Made by a program: the position numbers and the translations under genes. Below are positions 53,969 through 62,211 of a stretch of DNA of 64,000 bases, in pieces. The notes under the pieces were generated by a model that was given only the letters and a program-made list of their open reading frames with translations, was not told the DNA's origin and ran no database searches. The DNA is from CAKZQX01 sp034437035. GTDB lineage: Bacteria; Chloroflexota; Chloroflexia; Chloroflexales; Chloroflexaceae. How positions within the stretch are numbered: the first letter of the stretch is position 1; each line of letters starts with the position of its first letter. The DNA is taken from NCBI GenBank assembly GCA_034437035.1, contig DAOTUI010000075.1, forward strand, positions 1 through 64,000. Reading direction: 5' to 3'.

Positions 53969-54436
53969 TTACACCCTGGCCGAGGGCTGCGCGCCCCAGT
54001 CGTAAGCATACTTAAGCATCTTCAGCACCTGCAACGACTCGGTACGCTTGATGCCGGGGATCGCGCTCAGGCGGCCGGTCAGGAAGGTTAGCAACTCAGC
54101 GTTGCTCTGAAACCAGGCTTCGGCCACCAGATCATAGCTGCCCAACGTGATCCCGGCGAAGCGGATCTCCGGCATTGCCAGCAGCGCGGTTTCGATCTGC
54201 TGCAGGTAACCCTGATCGATCTGGATGCCCAGGATCGCCACCACGTTGTAGCCCAGTTGAAATGGCGTCGCAACCGCAACAATTTTGATTACATCCTCGC
54301 GGACGAGCCGGTCGATGCGCCGACGCACGGTCGGCTCGCTGCTCCCAACCAGTTCTGCGACTTCGCTATTGGTCAGGCGGGCATTCTCCTGCAATACGGC
54401 GATGATTTTGTGATCGAGCCGGTCAAGCCGGGGCAT
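53969..54436 (-). CDS. Lrp/AsnC-family transcription regulator
   Basis: This 155-residue protein has an N-terminal helix-turn-helix (LDRLDHKIIAVLQENARLTNSEVAELVGSSEPTVRRRI) and a C-terminal ligand-sensing domain (about 65-150; ITLGSYDLVAEAWFQ). It probably forms dimers or octamers and responds to a small molecule; guanidine, arginine or urea-related compounds are guesses from the neighbours. It is divergent from the guanidine-hydrolase operon. Its own promoter (minus-strand TTGACG and TATAAT) overlaps a perfect palindrome, which implies autoregulation. Confidence 0.88.
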   Translation of the reverse strand: MPRLDRLDHKIIAVLQENARLTNSEVAELVGSSEPTVRRRIDRLVREDVIKIVAVATPFQLGYNVVAILGIQIDQGYLQQIETALLAMPEIRFAGITLGSYDLVAEAWFQSNAELLTFLTGRLSAIPGIKRTESLQVLKMLKYAYDWGAQPSARV

Positions 54437-54480
54437 AGGCTGGTCCTTTCGTCTGGGACAAAATGACGATAAACGCCATT

Positions 54481-54510
54481 ATTATAACTCTATATGACGA
54501 AATTCGTCAA
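54481..54510 (-). promoter_or_regulatory. Promoter of the Lrp/AsnC gene with overlapping palindrome
   Basis: On the minus strand TTGACG (54505-54510) and TATAAT (54481-54486) lie 18 bp apart. The perfect 15-bp palindrome TGACGAAATTCGTCA at 54495-54509 covers the -35 and part of the spacer, where a bound regulator would block the polymerase. Confidence 0.75.
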
Positions 54511-54523
54511 AATACCCTGAATA

Positions 54524-54552
54524 TTGACAGATTTGTTTAGATCCGGTATAAT
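54524..54552 (+). promoter_or_regulatory. Consensus promoter of the gdmH operon
   Basis: TTGACA and TATAAT are both exact consensus with a 17-bp spacer. The palindrome ends 14 bp upstream of the -35, a position from which a regulator could activate. The implied transcript has a leader of about 200 nt. Confidence 0.85.
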
Positions 54553-54629
54553 CGCGTTTAACCAGTAACAAGAATGATCAATTTCATCTCGACATTGTTG
54601 TTTTTACCACTGCTGTTATCCCTGAATGC

Positions 54630-54742
54630 TCAGAACACGACAGTGCCGTCGGTAGCTGTTAAACCTACATGCCCGTCAGGGGCATAAATTCTGTGTGTGT
54701 CGGTGGCTGCACCGCGCCACACATAGTATGGTGCTGTTCTGA
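54630..54742 (+). promoter_or_regulatory. Structured leader upstream of gdmH, candidate riboswitch
   Basis: TCAGAACA (54630-54637) can pair perfectly with TGTTCTGA (54735-54742) and enclose about 97 nt. Inside lie ATGCCC-GTCAG-GGGCAT (54669-54685) and a two-part hairpin TGTGTG/CACACA with CGGTG-GCTG-CACCG (54694-54723). GCACC (54709-54713) could instead pair with GGTGC (54730-54734), giving an alternative fold. The closing helix ends 6 nt before the ribosome site. Known guanidine-I and guanidine-II consensus motifs were not recognised. Confidence 0.45.
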
Positions 54743-54760
54743 ACATAAAGGGGTTCCCCA

Positions 54761-55942
54761 ATGAGTGACGAGCAATCGCGCTTTGGTCGACCACACCCGG
54801 ATCTTACCGAGAGCCAGGCAGCCGAGGCGCTGCGCAAAGAAGCCCAACTGAGCGATGCGGGCCGGCAGCGTGAGTGTGAGCGCAGCAAAGAGTTGGGGCT
54901 GCATGCGGCCCCCAGCATCGGCGACCGGTCGATCTCAACCTTTGCGCGGGGTGAACTGCCCCACTTTGCCGGCATTAACACCTTTCTCAAAGCGCCCTAT
55001 GTTGAAGATGTGCATCAGGCGGGCGCGTATGATGTGGCAGTGTTTGGCATTCCGCTGGATACCGGCACGACCTACCGCCCCGGCACCCGCTTTGGTCCGC
55101 AGGGTATCCGCAAGATCTCAGCGCTCTACGGCACCTACTACTTCGAGATGGGGGTCGATCTGCGCGAGCAGATGAAGCTCTGCGATCTGGGTGATGTCTT
55201 TGTAATCCCGGCCAATATCGAGAAAGCATTTGACCAGATCAGCCGCGCGGTGTCGCATGTCTTTGCCGGCGGCGCGTTTCCGGTGATGCTCGGCGGCGAT
55301 CACTCCATCGGCTACCCCTGCGTGCGCGGGATTGCGCCCCACGTCAACGGCAATATCGGCATTATCCATATTGATCGCCATGTCGATACGCAAGAGAAAG
55401 ACATGGACGAGCGGATGCACACCACCCCCTGGTTTCATGCAACCAACATCGCCAATGCGCCGCCGAAGAACCTGGTGCAGTTTGGCATCGGCGGCTGGCA
55501 GGTGCCCCGCGCCGGGGTGGCGGTCAGTCGGGAGCGCGGCACAACGATTATGACCATCACCGACATTATGGAGATGGGACTGGATAAGGCGCTCGATATT
55601 GCGATAGAGGTCGCCGGCGACGGCACCGAGGCGGTCTATCTCAGCTTCGATATCGATAGCGTTGATGCAGGGTTTGTGCCCGGCACCGGCTGGCCCGAAC
55701 CGGGCGGGCTACTGCCACGCGAAGCGCTGCATATCGTCCAGCGTGTCGCGCGTGAAACCAATCTCTGCGCGATGGAAGTAGTTGAGGTATCGCCACCCTA
55801 CGATGTCAGCGAGGTGACGGCACTGCTGGCAACCCGCGTCGTTGTGGATGTGCTGGCTACGCTGGTGGATGCGGGTAAACTGCCGCGCCGGCGTCCCGCC
55901 TGGCTCAACTCCGACCCGGCGCAGGAACCCTGGGCGCTGTGA
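54761..55942 (+). CDS. gdmH: Nickel-dependent guanidine hydrolase (ureohydrolase family)
   Basis: The 393-residue enzyme belongs to the arginase/agmatinase family. Metal motifs are GGDHSIGYP, IHIDRHVDTQ and SFDIDSVDAGFVPGTGW. In common agmatinases the second is DAHxD and the last ends PGTGTP; the Arg and Trp here, the roughly 80-residue N-terminal extension, and the next genes (HypA, HypB, nitrate/taurine-type ABC transporter) match the cyanobacterial guanidine hydrolase cluster as I recall it. It would yield urea and ammonia, feeding the urease encoded upstream. The main alternative is an agmatinase or another ureohydrolase. Confidence 0.82.
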   Translation: MSDEQSRFGRPHPDLTESQAAEALRKEAQLSDAGRQRECERSKELGLHAAPSIGDRSISTFARGELPHFAGINTFLKAPYVEDVHQAGAYDVAVFGIPLDTGTTYRPGTRFGPQGIRKISALYGTYYFEMGVDLREQMKLCDLGDVFVIPANIEKAFDQISRAVSHVFAGGAFPVMLGGDHSIGYPCVRGIAPHVNGNIGIIHIDRHVDTQEKDMDERMHTTPWFHATNIANAPPKNLVQFGIGGWQVPRAGVAVSRERGTTIMTITDIMEMGLDKALDIAIEVAGDGTEAVYLSFDIDSVDAGFVPGTGWPEPGGLLPREALHIVQRVARETNLCAMEVVEVSPPYDVSEVTALLATRVVVDVLATLVDAGKLPRRRPAWLNSDPAQEPWAL

Positions 55943-55955
55943 ACGGTGACCGCGT

Positions 55956-56327
55956 ATGCCGCACGAAGTTGATATGACCCGTGCGTTAATCCTGAGCCTG
56001 CGAGATTGGTATGCCGGCCAACCCGAGTCTCGCCCGATCCGACGGGTGCTGCTGGTTGTCGGTCAGTTTACCGGAGTAGAACCCGATCTACTGCGAAGTG
56101 CGTTTGTACGCCAGAAGCTGGATACCGCCTTTCTGCGCGAGGCTGAACTGGTGATCCGCGAGAGCCCGTTTGTGGCGCACTGCCGGGGCTGCAACCAGGA
56201 CTACCGGCCGGATATCGGGTTGCGCTATGCCTGTCCCACCTGCGGCGCGGCCATGGACGAGATCCGCTCCGGGCGCGAACTGAAGATCGAGCGCGTCGAG
56301 TGGGCGGACGATGATGTGACGGGGTGA
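55956..56327 (+). CDS. hypA: HypA-type nickel chaperone
   Basis: This 123-residue protein has the HypA layout: an N-terminal nickel site, a helical/beta body, and a zinc site with CRGC (about 70) and CPTC (about 90). It begins Met-Pro-His-Glu where HypA proteins usually begin Met-His-Glu. If the Met is removed before Pro, as is usual, the nickel-binding His returns to position 2. No hydrogenase gene is in the window, and it lies 13 bp after gdmH, so it most likely serves the guanidine hydrolase. Confidence 0.9.
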   Translation: MPHEVDMTRALILSLRDWYAGQPESRPIRRVLLVVGQFTGVEPDLLRSAFVRQKLDTAFLREAELVIRESPFVAHCRGCNQDYRPDIGLRYACPTCGAAMDEIRSGRELKIERVEWADDDVTG

Positions 56328-56373
56328 TGGGATAACGTTGCGTGATGCGTAACAGCAAGAGACGGAGGACTGT

Positions 56374-57105
56374 ATGTGTGGACCAGGAAGTGATCATAGC
56401 CATGGAACGGCGCCGGCCGGGGCTGACCTGAATGTTGATCTGCTGGGGGAAAACAACGACGCGGCGCAACGCAATCGGCTCCGGCTGGATCTGGCCGGTG
56501 TGCGCTGCATCAACCTGATGAGCGGTCCCGGCGCGGGCAAGACCAGCCTGCTGGAGCGGACGCTGGCGGCGGTGCAGGGCAGGATGCAGACCGCCGTTGT
56601 CGAGGGCGATATGACGACCGAACTGGATGCCGAGCGGCTGCGCGCCTATGGTGTGCCGGTGGTCGCCATCACCACAGGTCGCGCCTGCCATCTCGATGCC
56701 GATCTAATGGCGAACGGGCTGACGCAACTGGAGCAGGCCGGTAGCCTGGAGCGCTTTGATCTGCTGTTTGTGGAGAATGTCGGCAATCTGGTCTGCCCGG
56801 CGGAGTTTGCGCTGGGGGAGCATACCCGCGTGGCGCTGGTCGCCGTTACCGAGGGCGAAGACAAGCCGCTCAAGTATCCGCTGATGTTTCGCTGCGCCGA
56901 TTGCGTGGTAGTTACCAAACTCGATCTGCTGCCCTATCTCAAGTTTGATCTATCGCACCTGATCGCGCATATTCGCCAGGTAAACCCACACATCCCCGTT
57001 TTTGCGCTCTCTGCCGAGACGGGTGAGGGCATGGAGCCCTGGCTGGAATGGTTGCAGACCGAGGTTGCCGGAATAGGGACACAGCCGGTTGTAGCAACGC
57101 TGTAG
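56374..57105 (+). CDS. hypB: HypB-type nickel-delivery GTPase
   Basis: The 243-residue GTPase has the P-loop GPGAGKTSL (about 51), then VEGDMTTELDAERL, the metal-site ITTGRACHLDADLM, LLFVENVGNLVCPAEF, EGEDKPLKYPLMF and the guanine-specificity VTKLDLLPY. The short N-terminus (MCGPGSDHSHG) has one Cys and two His rather than a long His-rich tail. It lies in the gdmH-hypA-hypB order. UreG is absent from the urease operon, so this GTPase could also contribute to urease activation; that is speculation. Confidence 0.93.
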   Translation: MCGPGSDHSHGTAPAGADLNVDLLGENNDAAQRNRLRLDLAGVRCINLMSGPGAGKTSLLERTLAAVQGRMQTAVVEGDMTTELDAERLRAYGVPVVAITTGRACHLDADLMANGLTQLEQAGSLERFDLLFVENVGNLVCPAEFALGEHTRVALVAVTEGEDKPLKYPLMFRCADCVVVTKLDLLPYLKFDLSHLIAHIRQVNPHIPVFALSAETGEGMEPWLEWLQTEVAGIGTQPVVATL

Positions 57106-57127
57106 GAGCGCGGCATGCTGCGCCTCT
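57105..57127. repeat. Short hairpin block, second copy
   Basis: GAGCGCGGCATGCTGCGCCTC follows the hypB stop and repeats the block found at 1664-1692. It can form a GGCGCAG-like stem and may lower read-through into the transporter genes. Confidence 0.4.
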
Positions 57128-57142
57128 TCCAGGAGAACTCAG

Positions 57143-58216
57143 ATGCTTGTTTTGATCCGCCGATACTGTATATTACTGATTGTTGTGCTACTGTCGGCAG
57201 CCTGTGGCGCGCCAACTGCCGAAACACCCGCCGAGGACGATCCTGCAACAGAAGCCACTTCCGCCGGCGCGGACACCTCAGCAGAAGAGGAAACGACCAG
57301 TGGTGAGACGATCCGCATTGGCTTTAGCGCCTGGCCGGGCTGGATTCCCTGGCAGGTCGCCGTAGAGCAGGATCTCTTCGCTCAGAATGGCGTTGATGTC
57401 GAGATGGTCTGGTTTGAGGGCTATCTCGACTCGATCAATGCCTTTGCGTCAGGGCAACTGGACGGCAACACGCAGACGCTCAACGACACGCTTAGCTCGG
57501 TCGCGGCCGGGTCGGACCAGGTGATCGTACTGGTGAATGACAACTCAACCGGCAATGACCAGATAATTGTCACCGAGGATATCAATAGCGTGGAGGATCT
57601 ACGTGGCAAGCGGGTCGCCGCCGAGTTGGGCACGGTTGATCACTTCTTGCTGCTACTGGGGCTGCAAGACGCGGGCATGAGCCAGGAGGATATCGAGTTT
57701 CAACCGTTGGAAACCGGTGCAGCCGCATCTGCTTTTGCCGCCGGCCAACTTGATGGCGTCGGTGTATTTGCGCCCTTCACCACGCAGGCGTTAAGCACAG
57801 GCCGGGGCAAGGTACTCTTCAGCAGCGCCGACTACCCGGGCGCAATCCCCGATCATCTGGTGCTCAGTCGGGAGCTGCTCAACGAACGCCCGGAGGATGT
57901 CCAGAAGATCGTCAACACCTGGTTTGATACCCTGGATTTTATCGAAGCCAACCCGGGTGAAGCCTACCAGATTATGGCCGACCGCGCCGGCGTCACGGTT
58001 GAGGAGTACCAGACCTACGACGCCGGGACGACGATCTTCTCGGTTGAAGATAACCTGCAGGCATTCGCGCCGGGCGACGATATGACCCATCTGCCCTACG
58101 CTGCGCAACAGATTGCCGACTTCCTGGTTGCTAATGATCTGGCGCAGACCGTGCCGGATCTGGAACAGATCTTTGATGATCAGTTTGTCAGGGCATATGC
58201 GGAAGAAAACTCATAG
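57143..58216 (+). CDS. ABC transporter substrate-binding lipoprotein (probable guanidine)
   Basis: This 357-residue lipoprotein has a signal peptide with lipobox LLSAAC (Cys about 21) and a Glu/Thr-rich linker to about residue 50. The NMT1/SsuA-type binding fold follows: IRIGFSAWPGWIPWQVAVEQ, FASGQLDGNTQTLND, VEDLRGKRVAAELGTVDHF and AGQLDGVGVFAPFT. Such proteins bind nitrate, taurine, thiamine precursors or similar. Its place behind gdmH-hypAB points to guanidine. AGGAG stands eight bases before ATG. The permease starts 9 bp later. Confidence 0.87.
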   Translation: MLVLIRRYCILLIVVLLSAACGAPTAETPAEDDPATEATSAGADTSAEEETTSGETIRIGFSAWPGWIPWQVAVEQDLFAQNGVDVEMVWFEGYLDSINAFASGQLDGNTQTLNDTLSSVAAGSDQVIVLVNDNSTGNDQIIVTEDINSVEDLRGKRVAAELGTVDHFLLLLGLQDAGMSQEDIEFQPLETGAAASAFAAGQLDGVGVFAPFTTQALSTGRGKVLFSSADYPGAIPDHLVLSRELLNERPEDVQKIVNTWFDTLDFIEANPGEAYQIMADRAGVTVEEYQTYDAGTTIFSVEDNLQAFAPGDDMTHLPYAAQQIADFLVANDLAQTVPDLEQIFDDQFVRAYAEENS

Positions 58217-58225
58217 GGGGAACCT

Positions 58226-59083
58226 ATGGCACCGACAACGATAGAACGGAGCGAGCCGGTATCCATGCGGTCGTCCAATCTACCGCCGACGGTCTTCTGG
58301 CGCATTCGGGAAGCACTGCCGCGGCCGCTGGTCTGGACGCTGGCATCGATCTCGATCCTGGCACCGCTGGTCCTCTGGCTGCTGGCGACGCGCCTGGGCC
58401 TGGCACCACCGCTCTTTCTGCCGACACCGGCGGCGGTGTTGGCAGCGCTGGGCCGGCTCTGGGCCGACGGCACGCTGCAGCAAGATATTGCTGCCAGCCT
58501 GCTACGGGTCATGGCCGGCTTTTTCCTGGCGCTGCTCATTTCGGTGCCGCTGGGGATTCTGATGGGTACTTTTCCCAGCATTCAGTGGCTGACGGAGCCG
58601 TTTATCGGACTGGTGCGCTATATGCCCGCCGCGGCGTTTATTCCGCTGCTGATTCTCTGGCTGGGACTGGGGGAATTGCCCAAGATCGCGCTGATCTTTA
58701 TCGGCACGCTCTTCTTCAACACGCTGATGGTGGCCGATGCGGTGAAGTTTGTGCCCAACGACTGGATCGCCGCCGCCTACACGCTGGGTTCGCGCCGCTT
58801 ACAGGTGCTGTTTACCGTGATCAGTCCGGCGGTGCTGCCCAGCGTGATCGACGCGGCCCGCATCAACCTGGCGGCCTCCTGGAACCTGGTGATTATCTCG
58901 GAACTGGTGGCGGCCACATCGGGGCTGGGGTTTCGCATTCTCAAGGCGCAGCGGTTTCTGCGTACAGAGGAGATCTTCGCGGGCCTGATCGTCATCGGGT
59001 TGATCGGCGTGGCGCTGGATCTGAGCTTTCGGCTGCTGCGCCACTGGGTCTGCCCCTGGGTGGAGGGGTCGCAAACCCGGTAG
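58226..59083 (+). CDS. ABC transporter permease (SsuC/NrtB type)
   Basis: The 285-residue protein has about 30 cytosolic residues and then six membrane helices with the BPD_transp_1 pattern. The EAA-type loop is AAYTLGSRRLQVLFTVISPAVLPSVI (about 190), followed by NLAASWNLVIISELVAA. It forms the membrane channel for the preceding binding protein and following ATPase. It starts 9 bp after the binding-protein gene with GGGG upstream. Confidence 0.92.
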   Translation: MAPTTIERSEPVSMRSSNLPPTVFWRIREALPRPLVWTLASISILAPLVLWLLATRLGLAPPLFLPTPAAVLAALGRLWADGTLQQDIAASLLRVMAGFFLALLISVPLGILMGTFPSIQWLTEPFIGLVRYMPAAAFIPLLILWLGLGELPKIALIFIGTLFFNTLMVADAVKFVPNDWIAAAYTLGSRRLQVLFTVISPAVLPSVIDAARINLAASWNLVIISELVAATSGLGFRILKAQRFLRTEEIFAGLIVIGLIGVALDLSFRLLRHWVCPWVEGSQTR

Positions 59084-59104
59084 CAACGGCAAGGGGGCTG
59101 TTCT

Positions 59105-59917
59105 ATGGATGCGTACACATCTGCGTTTACGCAAACGCCGCCCCATCTGGCAGTGGAGGCGGTAACAAAGACCTTTCGCTCCCGGCGAGGTGACTTCCTG
59201 GCCCTGGATGGGGTAGATATGCATGTCGAACTGAATGAACTGGTCTGCATCGTCGGCGCGTCGGGATCGGGGAAGTCCACGCTGCTGCGGATTATTGCCG
59301 GGTTGTTGGCACCCAGCAGCGGCAGTGTGCGGGTTGATGGCGACGAGGTGATTGGACCGGGGCCGGATCGCGGGATGGTTTTTCAGCATGATACGCTCTA
59401 TCCCTGGCTGACCGTGGCGGCAAATGTCGGATACGGGCTCAAGCGGCGCGGCGCGTCCCGGGCCGAGCGGCGCGAGCGGGTGGCACACTACCTGAAAGTG
59501 GTGGGGTTGGAGCGCTTTGCCGAATCGTTGCCGCATCAACTCTCCGGCGGGATGAAGCAGCGGGTGGCGATTGCGCGTGCCCTGGCGAATGAACCGGCGC
59601 TACTTCTGATGGATGAGCCGTTTGGCGCGCTTGATGCGCAGACCCGGCTGATCATGCAGGAGTTCCTGCTGCGGGTCTGGCGTGAAACCCACACGAGTAT
59701 GCTGCTGGTGACGCATGATGTCTCGGAGGCGGTGTTTCTAGGACAGCGCATCTATGTACTCTCGTCCAATCCGGGCCGGGTCAGAACGGAACTGGCGGTG
59801 CCGCTGCCGGAGGATCGGGACTACACCGCGAAACGCACGCCGATCTTTCAGGAGATGGAAACGCGGTTGGAGGCGCTGCTACGCGAAGAGAGTCTGAAGC
59901 AAGCGACGGTTACGTGA
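59105..59917 (+). CDS. ABC transporter ATPase (SsuB/NrtD type)
   Basis: This 270-residue ATPase has Walker A VGASGSGKSTLLRI (about 53), Q-loop VFQHDTLYPWLTV, signature LSGGMKQRVAIARAL (about 150), Walker B LLLMDEPFGALDAQT and the switch LVTHDVSEAVFL. The closing VRTELAVPLPEDRDY is typical of the nitrate/taurine subgroup. It is the last gene of the gdmH operon; after it lies a 700-bp gap before urtA. Confidence 0.94.
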   Translation: MDAYTSAFTQTPPHLAVEAVTKTFRSRRGDFLALDGVDMHVELNELVCIVGASGSGKSTLLRIIAGLLAPSSGSVRVDGDEVIGPGPDRGMVFQHDTLYPWLTVAANVGYGLKRRGASRAERRERVAHYLKVVGLERFAESLPHQLSGGMKQRVAIARALANEPALLLMDEPFGALDAQTRLIMQEFLLRVWRETHTSMLLVTHDVSEAVFLGQRIYVLSSNPGRVRTELAVPLPEDRDYTAKRTPIFQEMETRLEALLREESLKQATVT

Positions 59918-60542
59918 GAAAACTGAAGAACTCAAAACGAAAGAACTCAGAACCGGGAACTGAGAATTACTATTGCAGTAAAATATGTTACTCTGAGTGG
60001 AGTAAAGTGCTTCTTCAGCGAATTATGCAAGCGGCTTTATTGTTTTAATAGTATAACATCGTAGTAAAAAGCACAAACCTGCACGAATAGAGCATCAAGA
60101 TCCTGATGCGATGACGCTTTCCGGTTGTCATTTCTGTTTCCGCAGTTCTCAGTTCTCAGTTCTCAGTTTTTTTATTCCTCGGCCTGCTATTTCTATGGGA
60201 ATAGGCAGGCTATAACTGTTTCCCCACAATTCCCTCTGCATTCTTTGTGAAGACTTGTGCAAAGTATCCAAATCTGACCTGGTGTATCCTGTTTAAATTG
60301 CCATATTGAGTATCCGGTACAGAGCGATTATTATTGCAGGAACAGGTATTACTCCAGCCATGCTTACCGAAAAACAATGACTGCGCTCCCAGAATATCCT
60401 CATATATATGGTTTCGATGCTACGGCAACCGTACACCGAACCGGCGGAGTGTACCTGTTTGTAGACCGCACCATACACGAAAGGAGGAATTACCCCCGTT
60501 CCCATCGCAGCCTCGTCTGGTCCAAACGTGAATTTTGATTGG
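59918..60542. other. Long intergenic region before urtA
   Basis: About 625 bp without a gene. It has short repeats of the AACTGAGAA/TTCTCAGTT kind: ACTCAGAACC-like blocks near 59930-59965, and three tandem CAGTTCT units near 60142-60165 followed by TTTTTTT. The two sets are complementary and could pair over about 200 nt. This is AT-richer than its surroundings and must contain the urt promoter. Confidence 0.5.
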
Positions 60543-60577
60543 TGACGAAGGAGCATGACTGCTCGACACATTCGTCA
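60543..60577 (+). promoter_or_regulatory. TGACGAA...TTCGTCA inverted pair with inner hairpin upstream of urtA
   Basis: TGACGAA (60543-60549) and TTCGTCA (60571-60577) are the same half-sites that form the palindrome at 54495-54509, here 21 bp apart. Between them GAGCA-TGAC-TGCTC (60551-60564) is another hairpin. It could be a spaced DNA operator for the same regulator or a leader RNA structure. Confidence 0.5.
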
Positions 60578-60616
60578 AAAACCGGTACCGCATCTTGTTG
60601 TGTTGAGAGGACCACA

Positions 60617-62026
60617 ATGAAAAGAACATCCCGCGTAGGATCTGTTCCCGTTTCCCACCCTGTTCGTGGGACGCAGTATGTCAGACTATTGCCGATTTTG
60701 CTGCTGCTGTTCGCCATGGTCTTGAGTGCCTGTGGTGGTGGACCGGCGACCCCCGCAGAAGAACCAACCACAGAAACCGCCGTAGAAGAAGCTACTCCCG
60801 CAGAGGAGACGGAGGCTACTCCCGCAGAGGAGATGGAGGCTACTCCCGCAGAGGAGGGCAGCACCGCCCCCGATGAGGAAGCGGCCGCTGCGAGCGGCGA
60901 ACCGATCAAGGTCGGTGTGTTGCACTCCCTCAGCGGCACGATGGCGATCAGCGAGGTCTCCGTCAAGGATGCCACCCTGCTGGCAATCGAGGAGATTAAC
61001 GCTGCCGGTGGTGTGCTGGGGCGACCGCTTGAACCGGTGATTGAAGACGGCGCGAGTGACTGGCCCACCTTCGCAGAGAAGGCGCGCAAACTGATTGAGC
61101 AGGACGAAGTGCCGGTAGTATTTGGCTGTTGGACCAGCGCCAGCCGCAAGGCCGTGCTGCCGGTCTTTGAGGAACTCAACGGCCTGCTCTTCTACCCGGT
61201 GCAGTATGAGGGGTTGGAGCAGTCGCCCAATATCTTCTACACCGGCGCGGAGCCGTCGCAGCAGATTGTGCCGGGCGTAGAATACCTGATGGAGCAGGGC
61301 TACACCAACATTTATCTGCTGGGATCGGACTATGTGTTCCCGCGCACGGCCAACCAGATTATCCAGGCACAGCTTGCGGCCAATGATGGCACCGTAGCCG
61401 GTGAGGAGTATGTACCGCTGGGTGGCACCGAGTTCAGCACGATTATCAGCAAGATCCAGGCCGCGCAGCCGGATGCGATTTTCAATACGCTGAATGGTGA
61501 CAGCAATGTGGCCTTCTTCAAGCAGTTCAAGGACGCCGGTTTCTCCCCGAACGATATTCCGGTGATGTCGGTGAGTGTGGCGGAAGAAGAAGTACGCGGG
61601 ATCGGACCGGAGAATATCGCCGGGCATCTGACCGCCTGGAACTACTATCAGACCACCGATACGCCGGAGAATGAAGCCTTTGTTGCGGCGTACAAGGCGG
61701 CCTATGGCGAGGACCGCGTCACGGCGGACCCGATTGAGGCGGGCTACTTCGGCGTCTACCTCTGGAAGGCGATGGTCGAAGCCGCCGGAACCACTGATGT
61801 GGATGCGGTACGCGAGGCCGCCCAGAGCGGCGAGATCGAATTTGCCGCACCCGGTGGTATGGTACGGGTTGATGGGGATACGCAGCACACCTGGAAGACA
61901 GTCCGCATCGGCGAGGTCCAGGCGGATGGACTGATCCAGGAGGTATCGAGTTCGGATGGGCCGATCGAGCCGGACCCCTTCCTGACGCAGTATGATTGGG
62001 CGGAAGGATTGAGCGCGGGCGGCTAG
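60617..62026 (+). CDS. urtA: Urea ABC transporter substrate-binding lipoprotein UrtA
   Basis: This 469-residue lipoprotein has its lipobox VLSAC at about residue 40. The linker holds three tandem 24-bp units coding EATPAEE(T/M). The binding domain (about 95 on) has the UrtA hallmarks IKVGVLHSLSGTMAISE, VFGCWTSASRKAVLPVFEE and LLFYPVQYEGLEQSPNIFYTG. ATG at 60617 follows AGAGGACC; an earlier reading is less likely. A strong hairpin terminator follows, before urtB. Confidence 0.94.
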   Translation: MKRTSRVGSVPVSHPVRGTQYVRLLPILLLLFAMVLSACGGGPATPAEEPTTETAVEEATPAEETEATPAEEMEATPAEEGSTAPDEEAAAASGEPIKVGVLHSLSGTMAISEVSVKDATLLAIEEINAAGGVLGRPLEPVIEDGASDWPTFAEKARKLIEQDEVPVVFGCWTSASRKAVLPVFEELNGLLFYPVQYEGLEQSPNIFYTGAEPSQQIVPGVEYLMEQGYTNIYLLGSDYVFPRTANQIIQAQLAANDGTVAGEEYVPLGGTEFSTIISKIQAAQPDAIFNTLNGDSNVAFFKQFKDAGFSPNDIPVMSVSVAEEEVRGIGPENIAGHLTAWNYYQTTDTPENEAFVAAYKAAYGEDRVTADPIEAGYFGVYLWKAMVEAAGTTDVDAVREAAQSGEIEFAAPGGMVRVDGDTQHTWKTVRIGEVQADGLIQEVSSSDGPIEPDPFLTQYDWAEGLSAGG

Positions 62027-62048
62027 CCGGCGCGATCAAGGTAGGTTC

Positions 62049-62083
62049 AACCTCCCGTGGGCAGTGTGCCCCACGGGAGGTTT
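62049..62083 (+). terminator. Hairpin terminator/attenuator between urtA and urtB
   Basis: AACCTCCCGTGGG pairs perfectly with CCCACGGGAGGTT, followed by TTTG. Placed between the binding-protein and permease genes, it would keep urtA mRNA more abundant than urtBC mRNA. Confidence 0.75.
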
Positions 62084-62211
62084 GTGGCTGATGAACGTCA
62101 TGCGTTTCATGATAAATGTTTAAACCAGACTTTTGATCGTAGCAGCAATACACTTCGTCGGTGGAAGCCTAAATCCATCAAAATGCAGGTAAACAGAAAG
62201 AGTATATCGGC

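Noticed and set aside
54553..54760. Guanidine-I or guanidine-II riboswitch
   Set aside because: No ykkC-type conserved block and no paired ACGR tetraloop hairpins were found by eye; a covariance-model search would settle it.
55956..57105. HypA and HypB as hydrogenase maturation genes
   Set aside because: No hydrogenase or hypCDEF genes are in the window, and both genes are embedded in the guanidine hydrolase operon.
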